Positions 1-12,156 of a stretch of 64,000 bases of DNA are shown here, piece after piece. Source of the DNA: Mercurialis annua (lineage: Eukaryota > Streptophyta > Magnoliopsida > Malpighiales > Euphorbiaceae). Below the pieces are notes generated by a model. That model had not been told where the DNA came from. It searched no databases and saw nothing but the letters and a program-made list of their open reading frames with translations. How positions within the stretch are numbered: position 1 is the stretch's first letter; each line of letters begins with the position of its first letter. The position numbers and the translations under genes are program-made. Location: positions 38,943,665-39,007,664 of the forward strand of contig NC_065570.1 of the NCBI RefSeq assembly GCF_937616625.2. Reading direction: 5' to 3'.

Positions 1-414
1 TGACTTAACCGTGACACTAGTCGAGATCGGAATCTTAGATGAAGGGAATTTTGAGTGTACGGTAATTATGAACATTGGTTCATAAAGAATGCATCGAAAC
101 ATTCATATCTATTTGGGGGTCGTGATATGTTGCTAGACGTCACTCACGATCTACGAGAATTAATAATTAATGGGATTTAATTATTTAATATAAGAAAGGC
201 GTTTCTTATGACTCTCGTTGCCATATAGATGTGAACCTAGTTAGTCACACACAATAGGGTGTGCAACCGATTGAGTTTACGAGAGATCGATTTCATATAG
301 ATACTAGCATATCTCGGAAATTAATCTAAGATGAAAAACAAGTGTAAATTAGGGACTAATTTGTAAGAGTTATAAATTAGTAGGCACCTAATTGTATTTT
401 TTCCAAGTTAATGT

Positions 415-632
415 GATGATGTCATGTGATGATGTCACGATGATGTCATGTGATGATGTCACGATGATGTCATGTGATGATGTCATGATGATGTCATGTG
501 ATGATGTCACGATGATGTCATGTGATGATGTCACGATGATGTCACGTGATGATGTCATGTGATGATGTCACGATGATGTCATGTGATGATGTCACGATGA
601 TGTCATATGATGATGTCACGTGATGATGTCAT
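415..632 (+). repeat. About 24-bp tandem array in copia-1 5' LTR
   Basis: Units are built on GATGATGTCA followed by TGT or C, repeated for about 218 bp. Two junctions create a G-box CACGTG (543-548 and 617-622). Many units contain TGATGTCA, close to bZIP half-sites. The array ends about 220 bp upstream of the TATA box, where U3 enhancers are expected. The same array, apparently identical, is at 7081-7298. A regulatory role is inference. Confidence 0.85.
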
Positions 633-643
633 GTATGTCTCTG

Positions 644-833
644 TGTGTGACACCTAGCATCCGACGTGTCAGAAGGTGGCAACACCTATGCTTGATGTGT
701 GACACCTAGCATGTGATGTGTCAGATGGTGGCAACACCTATGCTTTGTGTGTGACACCTAGCATGTGAGGTGTCGAATGGTGGCAACACCTTTGCTTGGT
801 GTGTGACACCTAGCATGTGAGGTGTTGCATTCT
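644..833 (+). repeat. 52-bp tandem array (about 3.6 units) in copia-1 5' LTR
   Basis: The segment TGTGTGACACCTAGCAT starts at 644, 696, 748 and 800, an exact 52-bp period; the last unit is partial. Each full unit also has GGTGGCAACACCT, a short imperfect palindrome. It ends just before the TATA box and recurs at 7310-7499. Confidence 0.9.
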
Positions 834-850
834 TAAGCAAAGCTCTACCC

Positions 851-858
851 TATAAATA
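851..858 (+). promoter_or_regulatory. TATA box of copia-1 5' LTR
   Basis: TATAAATA lies in the context CCCTATAAATAGAGG, downstream of the two tandem arrays and about 440 bp before the LTR end, the expected U3/R arrangement. The same box in the 3' LTR could drive read-out transcription rightwards. Confidence 0.7.
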
Positions 859-1293
859 GAGGTTGCCTTTGCTCATTCTATAGACACACCACACTTAAGA
901 GAGCATATTTGAAGGAGTTCAAGTAGTCATCAATCACAGAAAAGCTTGGAGAAAGTTTTTCATACATCCCAGCAAAGACGTAATCGAGGCGAGAGTTTGA
1001 GCTTAGGGTTGCTCAGCAAGAGAAACTCTTGCAGATTACTTCAAGGCGAGGATTCAATCGGACGCATACTCGTGTGGACGAGCTTGAGGTCGCCGTACTA
1101 TCGGGACTACAAGAATCGTTGGAGAATCGACATAGGTATTTTTTTTACGGTTTCTAGATGCATGCTTTAATTACTAGATGATACGACGATCCATTTGTTA
1201 TTGATATGATCAATTTCTGGATCCGAATTGTTGGAATTTCAATTTTGAATTGAAATATACGATTCGGACCCTCACGTCCCGCTGCACCAACAG

Positions 1294-1306
1294 TGGTATC
1301 GGAGCC
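1294..1306 (+). other. Primer binding site, initiator tRNA-Met type (copia-1)
   Basis: TGGTATCGGAGCC begins one base after the LTR end and differs at one position from the usual TGGTATCAGAGC complement of the initiator tRNA-Met 3' end. Location and sequence both fit minus-strand priming. Confidence 0.85.
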
Positions 1307-1329
1307 ACCGTATCAACAAGTATTAAAGC

Positions 1330-4300
1330 TTTACGATTGAATGCATGTATTAATAATCATGGACTTAGGAATTATTAATTGGCATGTAATTTATAATTCC
1401 GAGTGCTTATGTCTTGTTTGCAAAAACGAGCAAACAGTATTGTGACATTAATTACATTTGATTAAATTCTGTCTAGGAGATTGGTACTTAAGTGGTCCGC
1501 TCGTGACCCTCCAATCTATCCTGGGAATTTTTCTAATGTGATTATTTAACACAATACGTGACTCGCTTGTGCATTATGTTGTCGTCAACAAAACATGCGG
1601 AACAAATAATAGTTTGCTCATTCTTTTGTGGCTAAAGAATGAGACCTAGGAAGTCCATGATCATACATGTGTGATTGCATGATTCATTTTAGCTTTAATA
1701 TGTATGAGATGCATGCTACAATGTGTTGTGGGCTTAGTGAGACCGGAATAACTTAAAACCCTAAGAAATCTTCCTAAAAGTAAAAGGATTAAGTTTATAT
1801 TGATTAATCATTAAATTGATTTATCAATGGCTCTCCATTGGAGCAATAAACTAACACGCTTTGAGTTATCATCTTGTCGGCTATGGATACATAGGGGTGA
1901 GATGATATCGTCAAGAGATGTTGTCGAGTTTATTGTTAAGCATGCGATGTTGCGGGTGTAGTCGATATAATATACGGCGAGAAAGGCAATTAGGCGTACC
2001 TGAGTCGTATATTATTCAAATCGATACATCTTAGTTGATTCAATGGGTTAAACTTAACTAATGTGGAAACCCAAGAATAGCATTAAGTACTTGAGGGTGA
2101 AAGCATTAGGAGCCGGAAATGATTAAACCTCATATGAGATATGATGAACAAGTAGTTGTTCACTTATATATCATTTTGATCCCAAGAATAGCATTAAGTA
2201 CTTGAGGGAAAGATAAGTGAGTATAAGAATTCAATCACCCGCTTGAAGTCTTTTCCAACAAAGATTCACGTTTTCTATTTTGGAAGTGTAGGATTCGAAA
2301 AAGATAGTGGGAGGCCATTTTGATAGAGACCAAATCATTATGGTTAAATATACAAAATAACACGAATACTAATTAGAGATCTTTGCTATCTAAAGGATAA
2401 TAAGATTAAATAGAATCTTTTTAAGTGACATTCACGATAGTAATCGGCTAGTGCTTTAAAACCATTTTTTGATTGATTAAGATATTTAGATGCCTCCAAG
2501 GCTTTTGCGAAAAAGAAATGCACATTGGTTAACAAAGAAAAGTGTTTTCGTTTGTTAAGATGTAGGACAGTATAAGTCATAGCCGGAAATATTTGGAATA
2601 TTTAAAAGGCGGTTCGGTCAATAAAAGAAAGTATTTCTTTTGTCAAACCGAAAGACATTGAAATGGAATTACATTAAGTATTGTGAATACTTAAAGGGCA
2701 ATGTCGAGAGGAACGACAATTCCATCAAGAATGTGTCCATCTCATATTCCAATGTCAATTGCTCATTTAAAAGCTTGGGCATTGAATACCGATGCTAATT
2801 CTCATATTTGTTTATCTTTTACGGATTTAGTAAAAGTGAGAAAGAAAGGAAAAGGATGAAGTAATCTTAAATCTCAGGAATGACGCAAGCGTTGCGACAA
2901 AAGCTATAGGATCAACTTCAATTTTCTTAAATAAACATAAGTTGTACTTATACAAGTTTTTTGTACTCACCCAATATATATAGAAATATCATATCCGAAT
3001 TTGTGTGACAAATTTGGTAGTTGATTTTCTATTTGCAAAGGATGTTTGTAGTATTATGTTTAATAATACGGAGTTGGGTATGGATATGTACAAAATGTTC
3101 TTTATGACTTGAATAAAGATGTTTAATGCAAAATATGTTTTGGAAATTAATACTATAAGTTATCAAACTTTTAAACAACTTTGGTACTTATGATTAGGGC
3201 ATATTGCAAAAGATAGACATAACAAGTCAGATAGGATGGGAATCTTGAGCAATCAAGATTTTGCATCGCTTCCGATTTGTGAGTCGTATCTTAAAGGCAA
3301 AATGACCTGGTCATTCTTTGTGGGACAAAGTGGTAGAGCCAAAGCCGTTTAAGAGATCATACATAGTGATGTATATGGTACGTTTAAAGAAACGGACCAA
3401 GGTAGATACTTATACTTCATTTTCTACATCGATGATTTATCACGATATAGTTAAGTTTGTCTTATGAAGAACAAACATGAAGATTTTGAAATGTTCAAAT
3501 GACTTCAAGAATGAAGTAGAAAACCAAATTGGAAAAGGTATTAATACTTTACGATGTGATCGAAAAGGGAAGAATACTTGACTACAGAATTTGGTATGTT
3601 CCTAAAAGGAATGTGGTATTATTTTTCAACTTACTCTTTGGGAACACCATGGTTGAATGGTGTGTCTGTCAAGAAGGACGTATCGCATATTGTGGGAAAT
3701 GATACGATCAATAATGAGCTATATACTGACTTATCCATCTCGTTATAGGGTCAAGCACTTCTTACCGCAAATAAAATTCTAAATTAAATTCCAACTAAAT
3801 TTGCACCATAGATACCTTATGAGATATGGTATGGAATCAAGTCTTAAGGATGTTAAGATTTGAGGGTGTTCGGAACGTATCAGGAAACTGATATCCGATA
3901 AATTTGGAATCAAAATCAATCATGGAAAGGTTATGTTGGATATCCTAAAGACAGTTTAGGATATTGTTTCTATATTCGAACCGAACAAACAATCGTTGTT
4001 TAACGGTGGTAGTCTTTCTTAATAAAGCGTTTATTCAAGAGGGACACTAAGAAAGGAATATAGAATTAGATGAGGAGTCATCTAGTTACCAACAAAATAA
4101 TGAATCAATGAAGATTGATCAAACCCACTAAAAGTCGGAGTTAGTAAAATATGTATCTACATTAACAACTCGAAGATTAAGTAGAGTATCTCGTCCACCG
4201 TAGAGAGATGGTTTTCCCGCATGATAAATAAGAGTTGTTTAGTCATGGAGTAAAAGATCAAGTGTTGATCCCTCTACTTATGAGGAAACTATATGTGATA

Positions 4301-5790
4301 TAGATTCTTCAATATTGGTTTGAAGGAATAAAATCTGAAATGGATTCCATATAAAGAAACCAAATTTTAGGAGCTAGTCGATCCATCCAAAGGTATTATA
4401 CCAATAAGGTTTAAATGGATCTTCAAGTGTAAAATTGGTACTAATGGAAAGGTGGAGACCTTTAAAGCTAGGCTTGTTGCAAAAGAGTTTTGCTAGAGGT
4501 AAGAAGTTGTATTGTTAATACACTTTATCGCCGGTAGCCATGCTTAAGTCCATCAAGATTTTTCTTACCAAGGCTACACATTCAGATTTTGTGGTTGGAC
4601 ATATGGATGTAAGAACTACATTCTTTAATGGTTAAATTAAGGAGTATATCTATATGGAACAAGCCGAGGATTTTGAATCCGAAGAAGGTTCCGAGGCGTG
4701 TAAGCTAAAATGATCCCTAGTGGATGGAAACAAAGCTTCGAGATTCGTCGTCTTGATAAAGCCGTAAGGAGTTACGAATTTATTAAAAACGATGATAAAC
4801 CCAATGTTTACAAGAAGGTTAGTGGGAGCAGACTCACTTTCATGATCTTGTATGTAGATAACTTATTACTAATAAATAATAATATCGGAATGTTAACTTT
4901 TGTAATGCTTTGGTTTATCTAATACGTACTCCATCAAAGACCACAGAGAGGTAGCCTAAATTCTCAGTATTAGACTCTATAGAGATAGATCTAAGAGAAT
5001 AATTGGTTTCTCCTAAAGGCTCTTATTAGAAAAGATATTGAAGTAGTTCAATATGGAAGTTCTAAGAGAGGATTGATACTAGTTAGGCATAAAATAAATC
5101 TTTCAAAGGGAGTGTCTTCCGAAACTTCTGAAGAAAGAAACAATCTAGCAAAGATACCATAAGCTTCGGCAATTGGTAGTGTGAGGTATGTGTTGCCACA
5201 TACAAAGCTAGAAATTGTCTATGCGGTTAGTGGGACTAATCGGTTTTAATCCAATCTATGTTGAGAACATTAGATGGATGTTAAAGGTATCTTTAAGTAC
5301 TTTTATAGAACTAAAGATATGGTATTAACAAATGGAGAACGAGATTTTTAAGTAGACCGTTTTACAGATTTTGATTAATAATCAGATATGGATAATAGAG
5401 AGTCTATCTCCAGATTCATATTTATCTATAATGAAGGAGTAGTGAGCTAGAAGTGTTCTAAGCAAGAATAAACTCCATATTCCATTATAGAAGCCGAGTA
5501 TATTATGGCATGAGATGTTGTAATAGAATGTGTTTGGATAAAATAGTTCTTAATAGAACCAAGTACGATTTCTTCCATTAAGTCGACAGTTCCTCTTTTC
5601 TGCGACCACAATGGTGCTACTGCCATAGCAAAGGAAACTGGGTCTCACAACTTATCCAAACATAAGGAAAGGCATTATCATATTATCTAAAAAAAATTGT
5701 TGGAAAGAGAAAATTGTTTCTCTAAAAGATAGCATCAGCGGATAACACGGCTGACCCACTGACAAAGCCCATGACTTAGAGTCATTAAGG
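1330..5790 (+). pseudogene. Remnant of copia-1 gag-pol
   Basis: Short broken segments follow the copia order. Near 3270-3350 is an integrase zinc-region-like piece (CESYLKGKM). Near 3400-3460 is a piece like the integrase core (FYIDDLSRY). From 4400 to 4900 are RT pieces, including YVDN where copia RT normally has YVDD, so even the catalytic pair is lost. Near 5580-5770 is the RNase H and C-terminal region (LFCDHNGA). Stops and frameshifts occur throughout and there is no frame above about 80 codons. The gag part (about 1330-3100) is not clearly recognisable. No functional product is expected. Confidence 0.8.
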
Positions 5791-5867
5791 TTTACATGAC
5801 ATAGAGTCATTAAGATTTACATCTTGTAAAGATGGGGCTTAGATATAGTTGCCAATGGCACTAGTTC

Positions 5868-5878
5868 AAGTGGGAGAT
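5868..5878 (+). other. Polypurine tract of copia-1
   Basis: AAGTGGGAGAT lies directly before the 3' LTR start TGTTAG. The same tract, in reverse complement, adjoins the LTR of copia-2 at 58522-58532, which supports both calls. Confidence 0.85.
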
Positions 5879-7080
5879 TGTTAGTAGTATGTGCCCTAGG
5901 GCCATTTGATCATGTATATTTGTAGAACTAATCCCAATGGCAAAGATATATATGTTCTAATTGAACTAAGTGTCTCATCAACTAAGTGTTCATTTATTAC
6001 GTATTGTCCTTATCACATTGTGGTAGAATCTATTCTTAAGATGTTAAGAATATGAGTTACAGATTTTATTATACATGTGATCTAAATAACAGTTCATGAT
6101 CGATGGGGTCCTACGAATAAGGGCATCGTATTATCCCGGAAAGATTGTCACCTCTGTTTATTCTCCTGATTAGTAAGGAGTTACTAATTATAGGAAGTAG
6201 TGAGTCTCATACTACTTGATGGAGATCAGGATAAACATGTGGACACTCAAGATGTTGAGTGGGTCGAACAAGTGACGCTAGATGACTTATACATGGTATT
6301 TCATCAAAGTCAATTTAATGTCATCTAGTTCATAATTGTACATATGTCCTTTGACTTACGGTGACACCTATCTTGTATATAGGTGATTAGAGTTTGATAC
6401 CCCTTAACCCTAGATCTTTCATGAGCTAGGGTCGCAGGATGTGTTGGCTCTAGTTAGTTGTATATGGAGATAGGGGTTTAACCAAGAGAGGATTTATCAC
6501 TCCGGATGAACGGAGAAAAGATTCTATGCTATCTCAAATTGTTCTTGATGGATGATAAAACCTGCGCGGGTGTATATGACTTACTTAGAAAGTTGTTTCT
6601 AGAGGAAGCCATATTTATCAAGAATAAGAACTGAGATGAGGTCATATGATTAAGACAAACAGTGTTTGACTTAACCGTGACACTAGTCGAGATCGGAATC
6701 TTAGATGAAGGGAATTTTGAGTGTACGGTAATTATGAACATTGGTTCATAAAGAATGCATCGAAACATTCATATCTATTTGGGGGTCGTGATATGTTGCT
6801 AGACGTCACTCACGATCTACGAGAATTAATAATTAATGGGATTTAATTATTTAATATAAGAAAGGCGTTTCTTATGACTCTCGTTGCCATATAGATGTGA
6901 ACCTAGTTAGTCACACACAATAGGGTGTGCAACCGATTGAGTTTACGAGAGATCGATTTCATATAGATACTAGCATATCTCGGAAATTAATCTAAGATGA
7001 AAAACAAGTATAAATTAGGGACTAATTTGTAAGAGTTATAAATTAGTAGGCACCTAATTGTATTTTTTCCAAGTTAATGT

Positions 7081-7298
7081 GATGATGTCATGTGATGATG
7101 TCACGATGATGTCATGTGATGATGTCACGATGATGTCATGTGATGATGTCATGATGATGTCATGTGATGATGTCACGATGATGTCATGTGATGATGTCAC
7201 GATGATGTCACGTGATGATGTCATGTGATGATGTCACGATGATGTCATGTGATGATGTCACGATGATGTCATATGATGATGTCACGTGATGATGTCAT
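7081..7298 (+). repeat. About 24-bp tandem array in copia-1 3' LTR
   Basis: This is the copy of the 415-632 array. I saw no unit gain, loss or base change relative to the 5' copy, although such arrays usually change length fast. This again points to a recent insertion. Confidence 0.85.
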
Positions 7299-7309
7299 GT
7301 ATGTCTCTG

Positions 7310-7499
7310 TGTGTGACACCTAGCATCCGACGTGTCAGAAGGTGGCAACACCTATGCTTGATGTGTGACACCTAGCATGTGATGTGTCAGATGGTGGCAA
7401 CACCTATGCTTTGTGTGTGACACCTAGCATGTGAGGTGTCGAATGGTGGCAACACCTTTGCTTGGTGTGTGACACCTAGCATGTGAGGTGTTGCATTCT
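7310..7499 (+). repeat. 52-bp tandem array in copia-1 3' LTR
   Basis: This is the copy of the 644-833 array at an offset of 6666 bases with the same 3.6 units. Confidence 0.88.
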
Positions 7500-7516
7500 T
7501 AAGCAAAGCTCTACCC

Positions 7517-7524
7517 TATAAATA
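7517..7524 (+). promoter_or_regulatory. TATA box of copia-1 3' LTR
   Basis: TATAAATA in the same context as the 5' copy. It could serve read-out transcription into the flanking X LTR. Confidence 0.65.
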
Positions 7525-7959
7525 GAGGTTGCCTTTGCTCATTCTATAGACACACCACACTTAAGAGAGCATATTTGAAGGAGTTCAAGTAGTCATCAAT
7601 CACAGAAAAGCTTGGAGAAAGTTTTTCATACATCCCAGCAAAGACGTAATCGAGGCGAGAGTTTGAGCTTAGGGTTGCTCAGCAAGAGAAACTCTTGCAG
7701 ATTACTTCAAGGCGAGGATTCAATCGGACGCATACTCGTGTGGACGAGCTTGAGGTCGCCGTACTATCGGGACTACAAGAATCGTTGGAGAATCGACATA
7801 GGTATTTTTTTTTACGGTTTCTAGATGCATGCTTTAATTACTAGATGATACGACGATCCATTTGTTATTGATATGATCAATTTCTGGATCCGAATTGTTG
7901 GAATTTCAATTTTGAATTGAAATATACGATTCGGACCCTCACGTCCCGCTGCACCAACA

Positions 7960-10697
7960 TTAACTCCTTAGACACAGGTCCCGACATAATTCCACCGAGT
8001 TTAACCTAGTGTCTGTTTTCGAGTTCTGGTACCGCATCTTCTCTGATCGCAATCAATAGTCTCATCGTCCCTATTGTCGTCTAATAGAAAGATTTGTTTC
8101 ATATTGTTGTTGTTGTTCTTTATCGTTCTTTGTCTCGTGTTTATTCTCAATACGTTTTATCTTTGAATTTCTTATTGCATGAATCCCGAGGACTTTTATC
8201 GAGAATAAAAGAGATATAGGTCTTGGGATAGTTCTACCGAGTTCACCTCGTATCTCGGATCTTTATTATTAATGTACCACGATACAATTTTCTTATCTCG
8301 TATGTTTATCGTTTCGATACCTTACGTTTTGGTTTTTTTGATCCTTTATGGACTATAACATGCACATTGCAATCTAAACATACATTTACAACACATGCAT
8401 ATATAGGGTCTTGATTTCTTTTAATAGTACATATTGGAATCTACTATGTTTTTTTACTCGTATATTGTCGATACTCTTATATTATTTGATGTTCAATCTC
8501 GTATATTACTCGATATACAATGACGTTTCATATTGCTTTTCCCCATCCCGGTATTTTAAGCATTTATGACCTTTTTCATTTAATTTATGTTATTATCAAA
8601 ATAATATAAATCGATAAATCATTATTTTACAAATATTTAATACGTATTACTTTTCAAATATAGAATCCATATAATATTTATATTCATATAGCTCAGCGTA
8701 TTAAAATACGTGGCTTTCTAAATATTGACGAGTAATTTAAAGTATACTCACCACTTACTGTCCAATTACTTTAAGCAAGTAAAACGCTATCTCGGTCTTG
8801 ATATTTAAGTCTCATGCCCCATTGATAGTCGCCTCATCAGGTCTATGAAATTATGATAATATCGTGAATTACTAACAATTCTAATTTCCATTTTTCATTG
8901 AAAAGCTGATTTTGTAGCTTACTTCGGCTATCAAAACTCTTATATAAAATACTCTGACCTCTAAAAACTATTGACATTATTAAGGTTTGGAACGTTGTCA
9001 ATAATTTTTGTTTAGGTCTCGGACTAAGATCAGAACCCGAAGGTGTCGGAAACTAGCCCGGAAGTTTATGCCTAGGGCTGTCCTAAAACTGCAGAACTGT
9101 TCTGAGCAATAAAATGTTTTGCTCTATATGAGCATCTTAGAGGCTGAATTGGCAAAAACTTGAAGCTAGAAAATCATATATAACATCCTTGATTTTTGGT
9201 ACCAACAAACGGAACTTAATTTGGAGCTATACCGCTCAAGATATTTCTCTCGCAATAGGGCTGTTTTGCAGAACAATATTCTTCAAAACGTCAAACTAAT
9301 TTACGTAAACTCCGATCGAAACTTATTATGTACCGTGACTTTAAAAACCATATTGACAACATTCTTTCTGCAGCAATACAATCCAGACTTTACATACAAT
9401 CACAAACATTCATAATCCATGCCTTAAACCTTATCAAAACATATAAGCATGAATTGTACAACATGGCCGAACTACTCATTCATTTGCGTTCAACATTACA
9501 CAAGCCAAATTCATTCTCAATTCAGCCTGTCAATTCTTAATACATGCTTATAAACATCAATCAAATCTCTTATTTTCAACCTAGCTTAGGGGCCGAAACC
9601 CTTAGCCCTTTTCCTTTGCAAACATTCAATCAACAATCAAGCTATACAACATAATCCAATTCCATAATCTATCATTGTCAATTTATCAAACACACAGACT
9701 TCATGTGAATTTCGAATACACCTAACCAAAAGCTCATCCAATTTCATCAAGTATTCAACCAAACTCAGAATTTATCATTCCTTGAATGATGTTTCCATGA
9801 GCGAAGGTTCCAAGCTCGAAGTTCATCATCATTAATCTTCATTTAAGCTCAATTTCACCTTACATAATTAAACAACAAAAATCCCCAATTATTGATCATT
9901 AACCCAAGAAGGTTAAACCTCCAAATCTTCAAATTAAACCATAGACACCTTAAATTTCTCACCTTACCTTGCTTACCTTAGCTTTAGGATCAATTTACTT
10001 CAAGAATCATGAAGTTTGAAGAGGAAATGACGGAGTTAGGGTTTGAGGGAGGGGGTTCGGCCTTGGAGCTTCAAAATGGAGCAGATGAGTTTTTTGTTTA
10101 CGATAAGGAAGTGAATGATTCATTTCCTTTTAAGTCAAGCGGTTGGCATAAACCCCACTTGGCTCAAAGTGGCTAAAAGTCCATTTTAGCTCAAAACGGT
10201 TAATTTGCACTTTACTTAAATTCTCGATTAACCGTCGTGCTTGACTTTTCAATTTTCCTCGGAAATTTTTTTTCCGTTCCATTCCTAATTATTTCAAATT
10301 ATTATTGGCTAAAATTCCATTTTAGCTCGAAGGGCGAAATTGTACTTTAACCCTTATCCTTAATTAATCGTCGAGTTTACCTTTAAACGATTTCGTATAT
10401 CTACGAAACTTTGACGATACTTTATTAATAATATTTCATGGATCTTGGCGTGAATATTATTAGCTCGGGTTTTCTAATTCATTTATTTTATTTTATTTTC
10501 TTTATTTTTAGTCTCTCTTAAATCCAATTTATCGCATAATAATTTCTCGTTCAAATTATTATTTTACGATAACTTTGAGAGACCCACTTTGGTCTAAATC
10601 CTTATCATCCAATTTTTATCCGATATTTCTGTTCTTAATCATCAGGATTATGCCTTGTGGCACTATACATAATACCTTAAAAATTTAGGTTATTACA
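7960..10697 (-). repeat. Family X LTR, minus strand, interrupted by copia-1
   Basis: Read on the minus strand from 10697 it starts TGTAATAACC and follows the same order of blocks as the solo X LTR at 22704-27408. Shared blocks include the GC-poor first 400 bp, the region near GAGCTATA/CTCAAG around 9220, and the GAGTACACT-like block near 8750. It stops at 7960 in the middle of a CTCGGT-motif cluster, where copia-1 is inserted. The rest should lie left of the window. No coding was recognised: the short open frames near 9221-9540 have no support. Confidence 0.8.
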
Positions 10698-12156
10698 ATT
10701 ATGTTATTTTGGTAATAATATGATTGAATGAAAAGAACGTAATTACTTAAAGTATCGGGAAAGAGTAAAGCAATGTGATACGAAAACGAGTATCGGCAAT
10801 ATAAGAGCAAAGAAATATAGTACATTCCAGTATGTACTATTAAATGTAATCAATACCCTATATGTGCGTGTGTTTTAAATATATGTTTAGATTGTAATGT
10901 GCATGTGATGGTCCATAAAGGATCAAGAAAACAAAATTTAAAGAATAGAATGATTAACATACCTAATAAGAAAATTGTACTACGGTACATCAGTAATAAA
11001 GATCCGAGATATGAGGTTAAACTCACTAGAACTATCCCGGGACCTATATCTCATATATTCTCGATAAAATTCATCGGGACTCATATGATAATAAAATCAA
11101 ACAAAATATATTGAGAATCAATACGAAATCAGAATGATAGCTATGATATGAAACAAACGTTCCTATTAGACGACAATAGGAATTATGCGATCGCCAGTTA
11201 AAGTTATGAGAAGATGCAGTATTAGAATTCAAAGAAAGACACGAGGTTGAACTCGGTGTAATTATCTCGTGACCTTTGTCTAGAGAGTTAAACCCGGTAG
11301 AACTATCCCGGAACTCACCTTGATTAGTACGAGTTTAACTCGGTGGAACTATCCCGGTATTGTACCATATGGTTTTGGTTAAACTCGGTTGAATTATCTC
11401 AGGACTAAACCATAAGGAATGAGTTATAAGAGTCTTGTTAGAAGTACAGCTCGATGTGGATGTATTAGGATAAAACGATCCATAGTTTAAAACGTCTGTC
11501 GAAAACTAAAGAAACGAAACGAGCAAAGAAAAACTAAAGAAACGAAACGAGAAAAGAAAAACAATAAACCATGAAAAACAAAAAACAAATGATGTCAAAC
11601 ATGAATATGACATAATTGTATGGTTTATAAGATGTATATACTATGAAAAGTATATACGATCATGGAAAGGTGTATATAAGATGAATTTGAGTAAAGTATA
11701 TATGTGAAAGTATGATTTGAGAAAAGTATATTTTACATAAAGCGGGTTTTAAACGTTTTCACCCTTTATGTTATATTGCTTGTAATTTGGTGAACTCACT
11801 CAGTTTTATACTGACCCTGTTTCTCCTCCTATTTTACAAGAAGAGTAAGCTAAAATTGGAGAGTCAAGCTTCCGAAGTTTTAATTCTTGGAAGTCATTTG
11901 TACAAGACGTAAAAGAAGGTTTTCATTCTAGCAGTCCGCAGTAGTCTAGATGTTTTTGACTATGTATTTGTATAATGCGATTTTAACTCTAATGTTTATC
12001 GCAAAAGGGGTCACATGTATTTTGATATTGTTTCATATATGAAACACGCTTTATAAAGCGAAAACTTTATAAGTGTTTTTAGACTTCCTACGGGTTTCAG
12101 AGCTACCACTCCCATTCTCTGGCGCCGGTCCGGGCTCATAAATTTGGGTCGTGACA
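10698..12156 (+). repeat. Family X LTR, plus strand, 3' half
   Basis: It matches the 3' half of the solo X LTR, including the block with CAATACCCTATATGTGCG (near 10850), four or more CTCGGT-type motifs (11013-11395), the GTGAACTCACTCAG block near 11792, and the conserved LTR end GGGTCGTGACA at 12146-12156. Its 5' half is missing because the minus-strand X copy begins at 10698. The simplest reading is that one X LTR inserted into another. On the right it adjoins copia LTR2 internally, so X had inserted into LTR2. Confidence 0.8.

Larger units (their letters stand above)
1..1292 (+). repeat. Copia-1 5' LTR (3' two-thirds visible)
   Basis: Position 1 aligns with 6667 of the downstream LTR and the match runs to the terminal AACA at 1289-1292. 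Assuming equal LTR lengths, roughly 790 bp of this LTR lie to the left of the window. It contains two tandem arrays (415-632 and 644-833) and a TATA box (851-858), so the promoter region is inside the visible part. Confidence 0.95.
1..7959 (+). mobile_element. Copia-1: Ty1/copia LTR retrotransposon with decayed coding region, 5' end outside window
   Basis: The 5' LTR (1-1292, truncated by the window edge) and the 3' LTR (5879-7959) bound a 4.6-kb internal region with a tRNA-Met primer site and a purine-rich tract. Reading the visible LTR overlap side by side I found one substitution (near 344/7010) and one T-run length change (near 1146/7812), so insertion was recent. Despite this the internal region has no long reading frame. 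Short stretches still resemble copia integrase, RT and RNase H in the copia order. The 3' side joins the minus-strand X LTR at 7960, inside the X sequence, so the element landed in X. The 5' flank and the target duplication lie outside the window (right flank begins TTAAC). The long LTRs resemble those of Angela-like copia elements, but that lineage is only a guess. Confidence 0.93.
5879..7959 (+). repeat. Copia-1 3' LTR, complete (2,081 bp)
   Basis: It starts TGTTAG and ends CCAACA (4-bp TGTT/AACA inverted ends). It carries the tandem arrays at 7081-7298 and 7310-7499 and a TATA box at 7517-7524. The sequence that follows (7960 on) is minus-strand X LTR, so transcripts starting here would run into antisense X sequence. 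Confidence 0.95.

Noticed and set aside
415..833. CRISPR-like direct repeats
   Set aside because: There are no spacers of constant length, the units abut, and the DNA is plant nuclear LTR sequence.
946..1170. A 74-codon open frame in the copia-1 LTR, repeated at 7612-7824
   Set aside because: It begins at a TTG, not an ATG, lies in the R/U5 leader, and its end changes with a T-run length difference. No protein family is recognised.
4710..4922. A 70-codon frame as a functional RT fragment
   Set aside because: It is RT-derived, but the catalytic YVDD reads YVDN and stops surround it. It is part of the copia-1 pseudogene.
9221..9540. Two overlapping short plus-strand frames
   Set aside because: They lie in the minus-strand X LTR, do not appear as conserved frames in the other X copies, and match no family.
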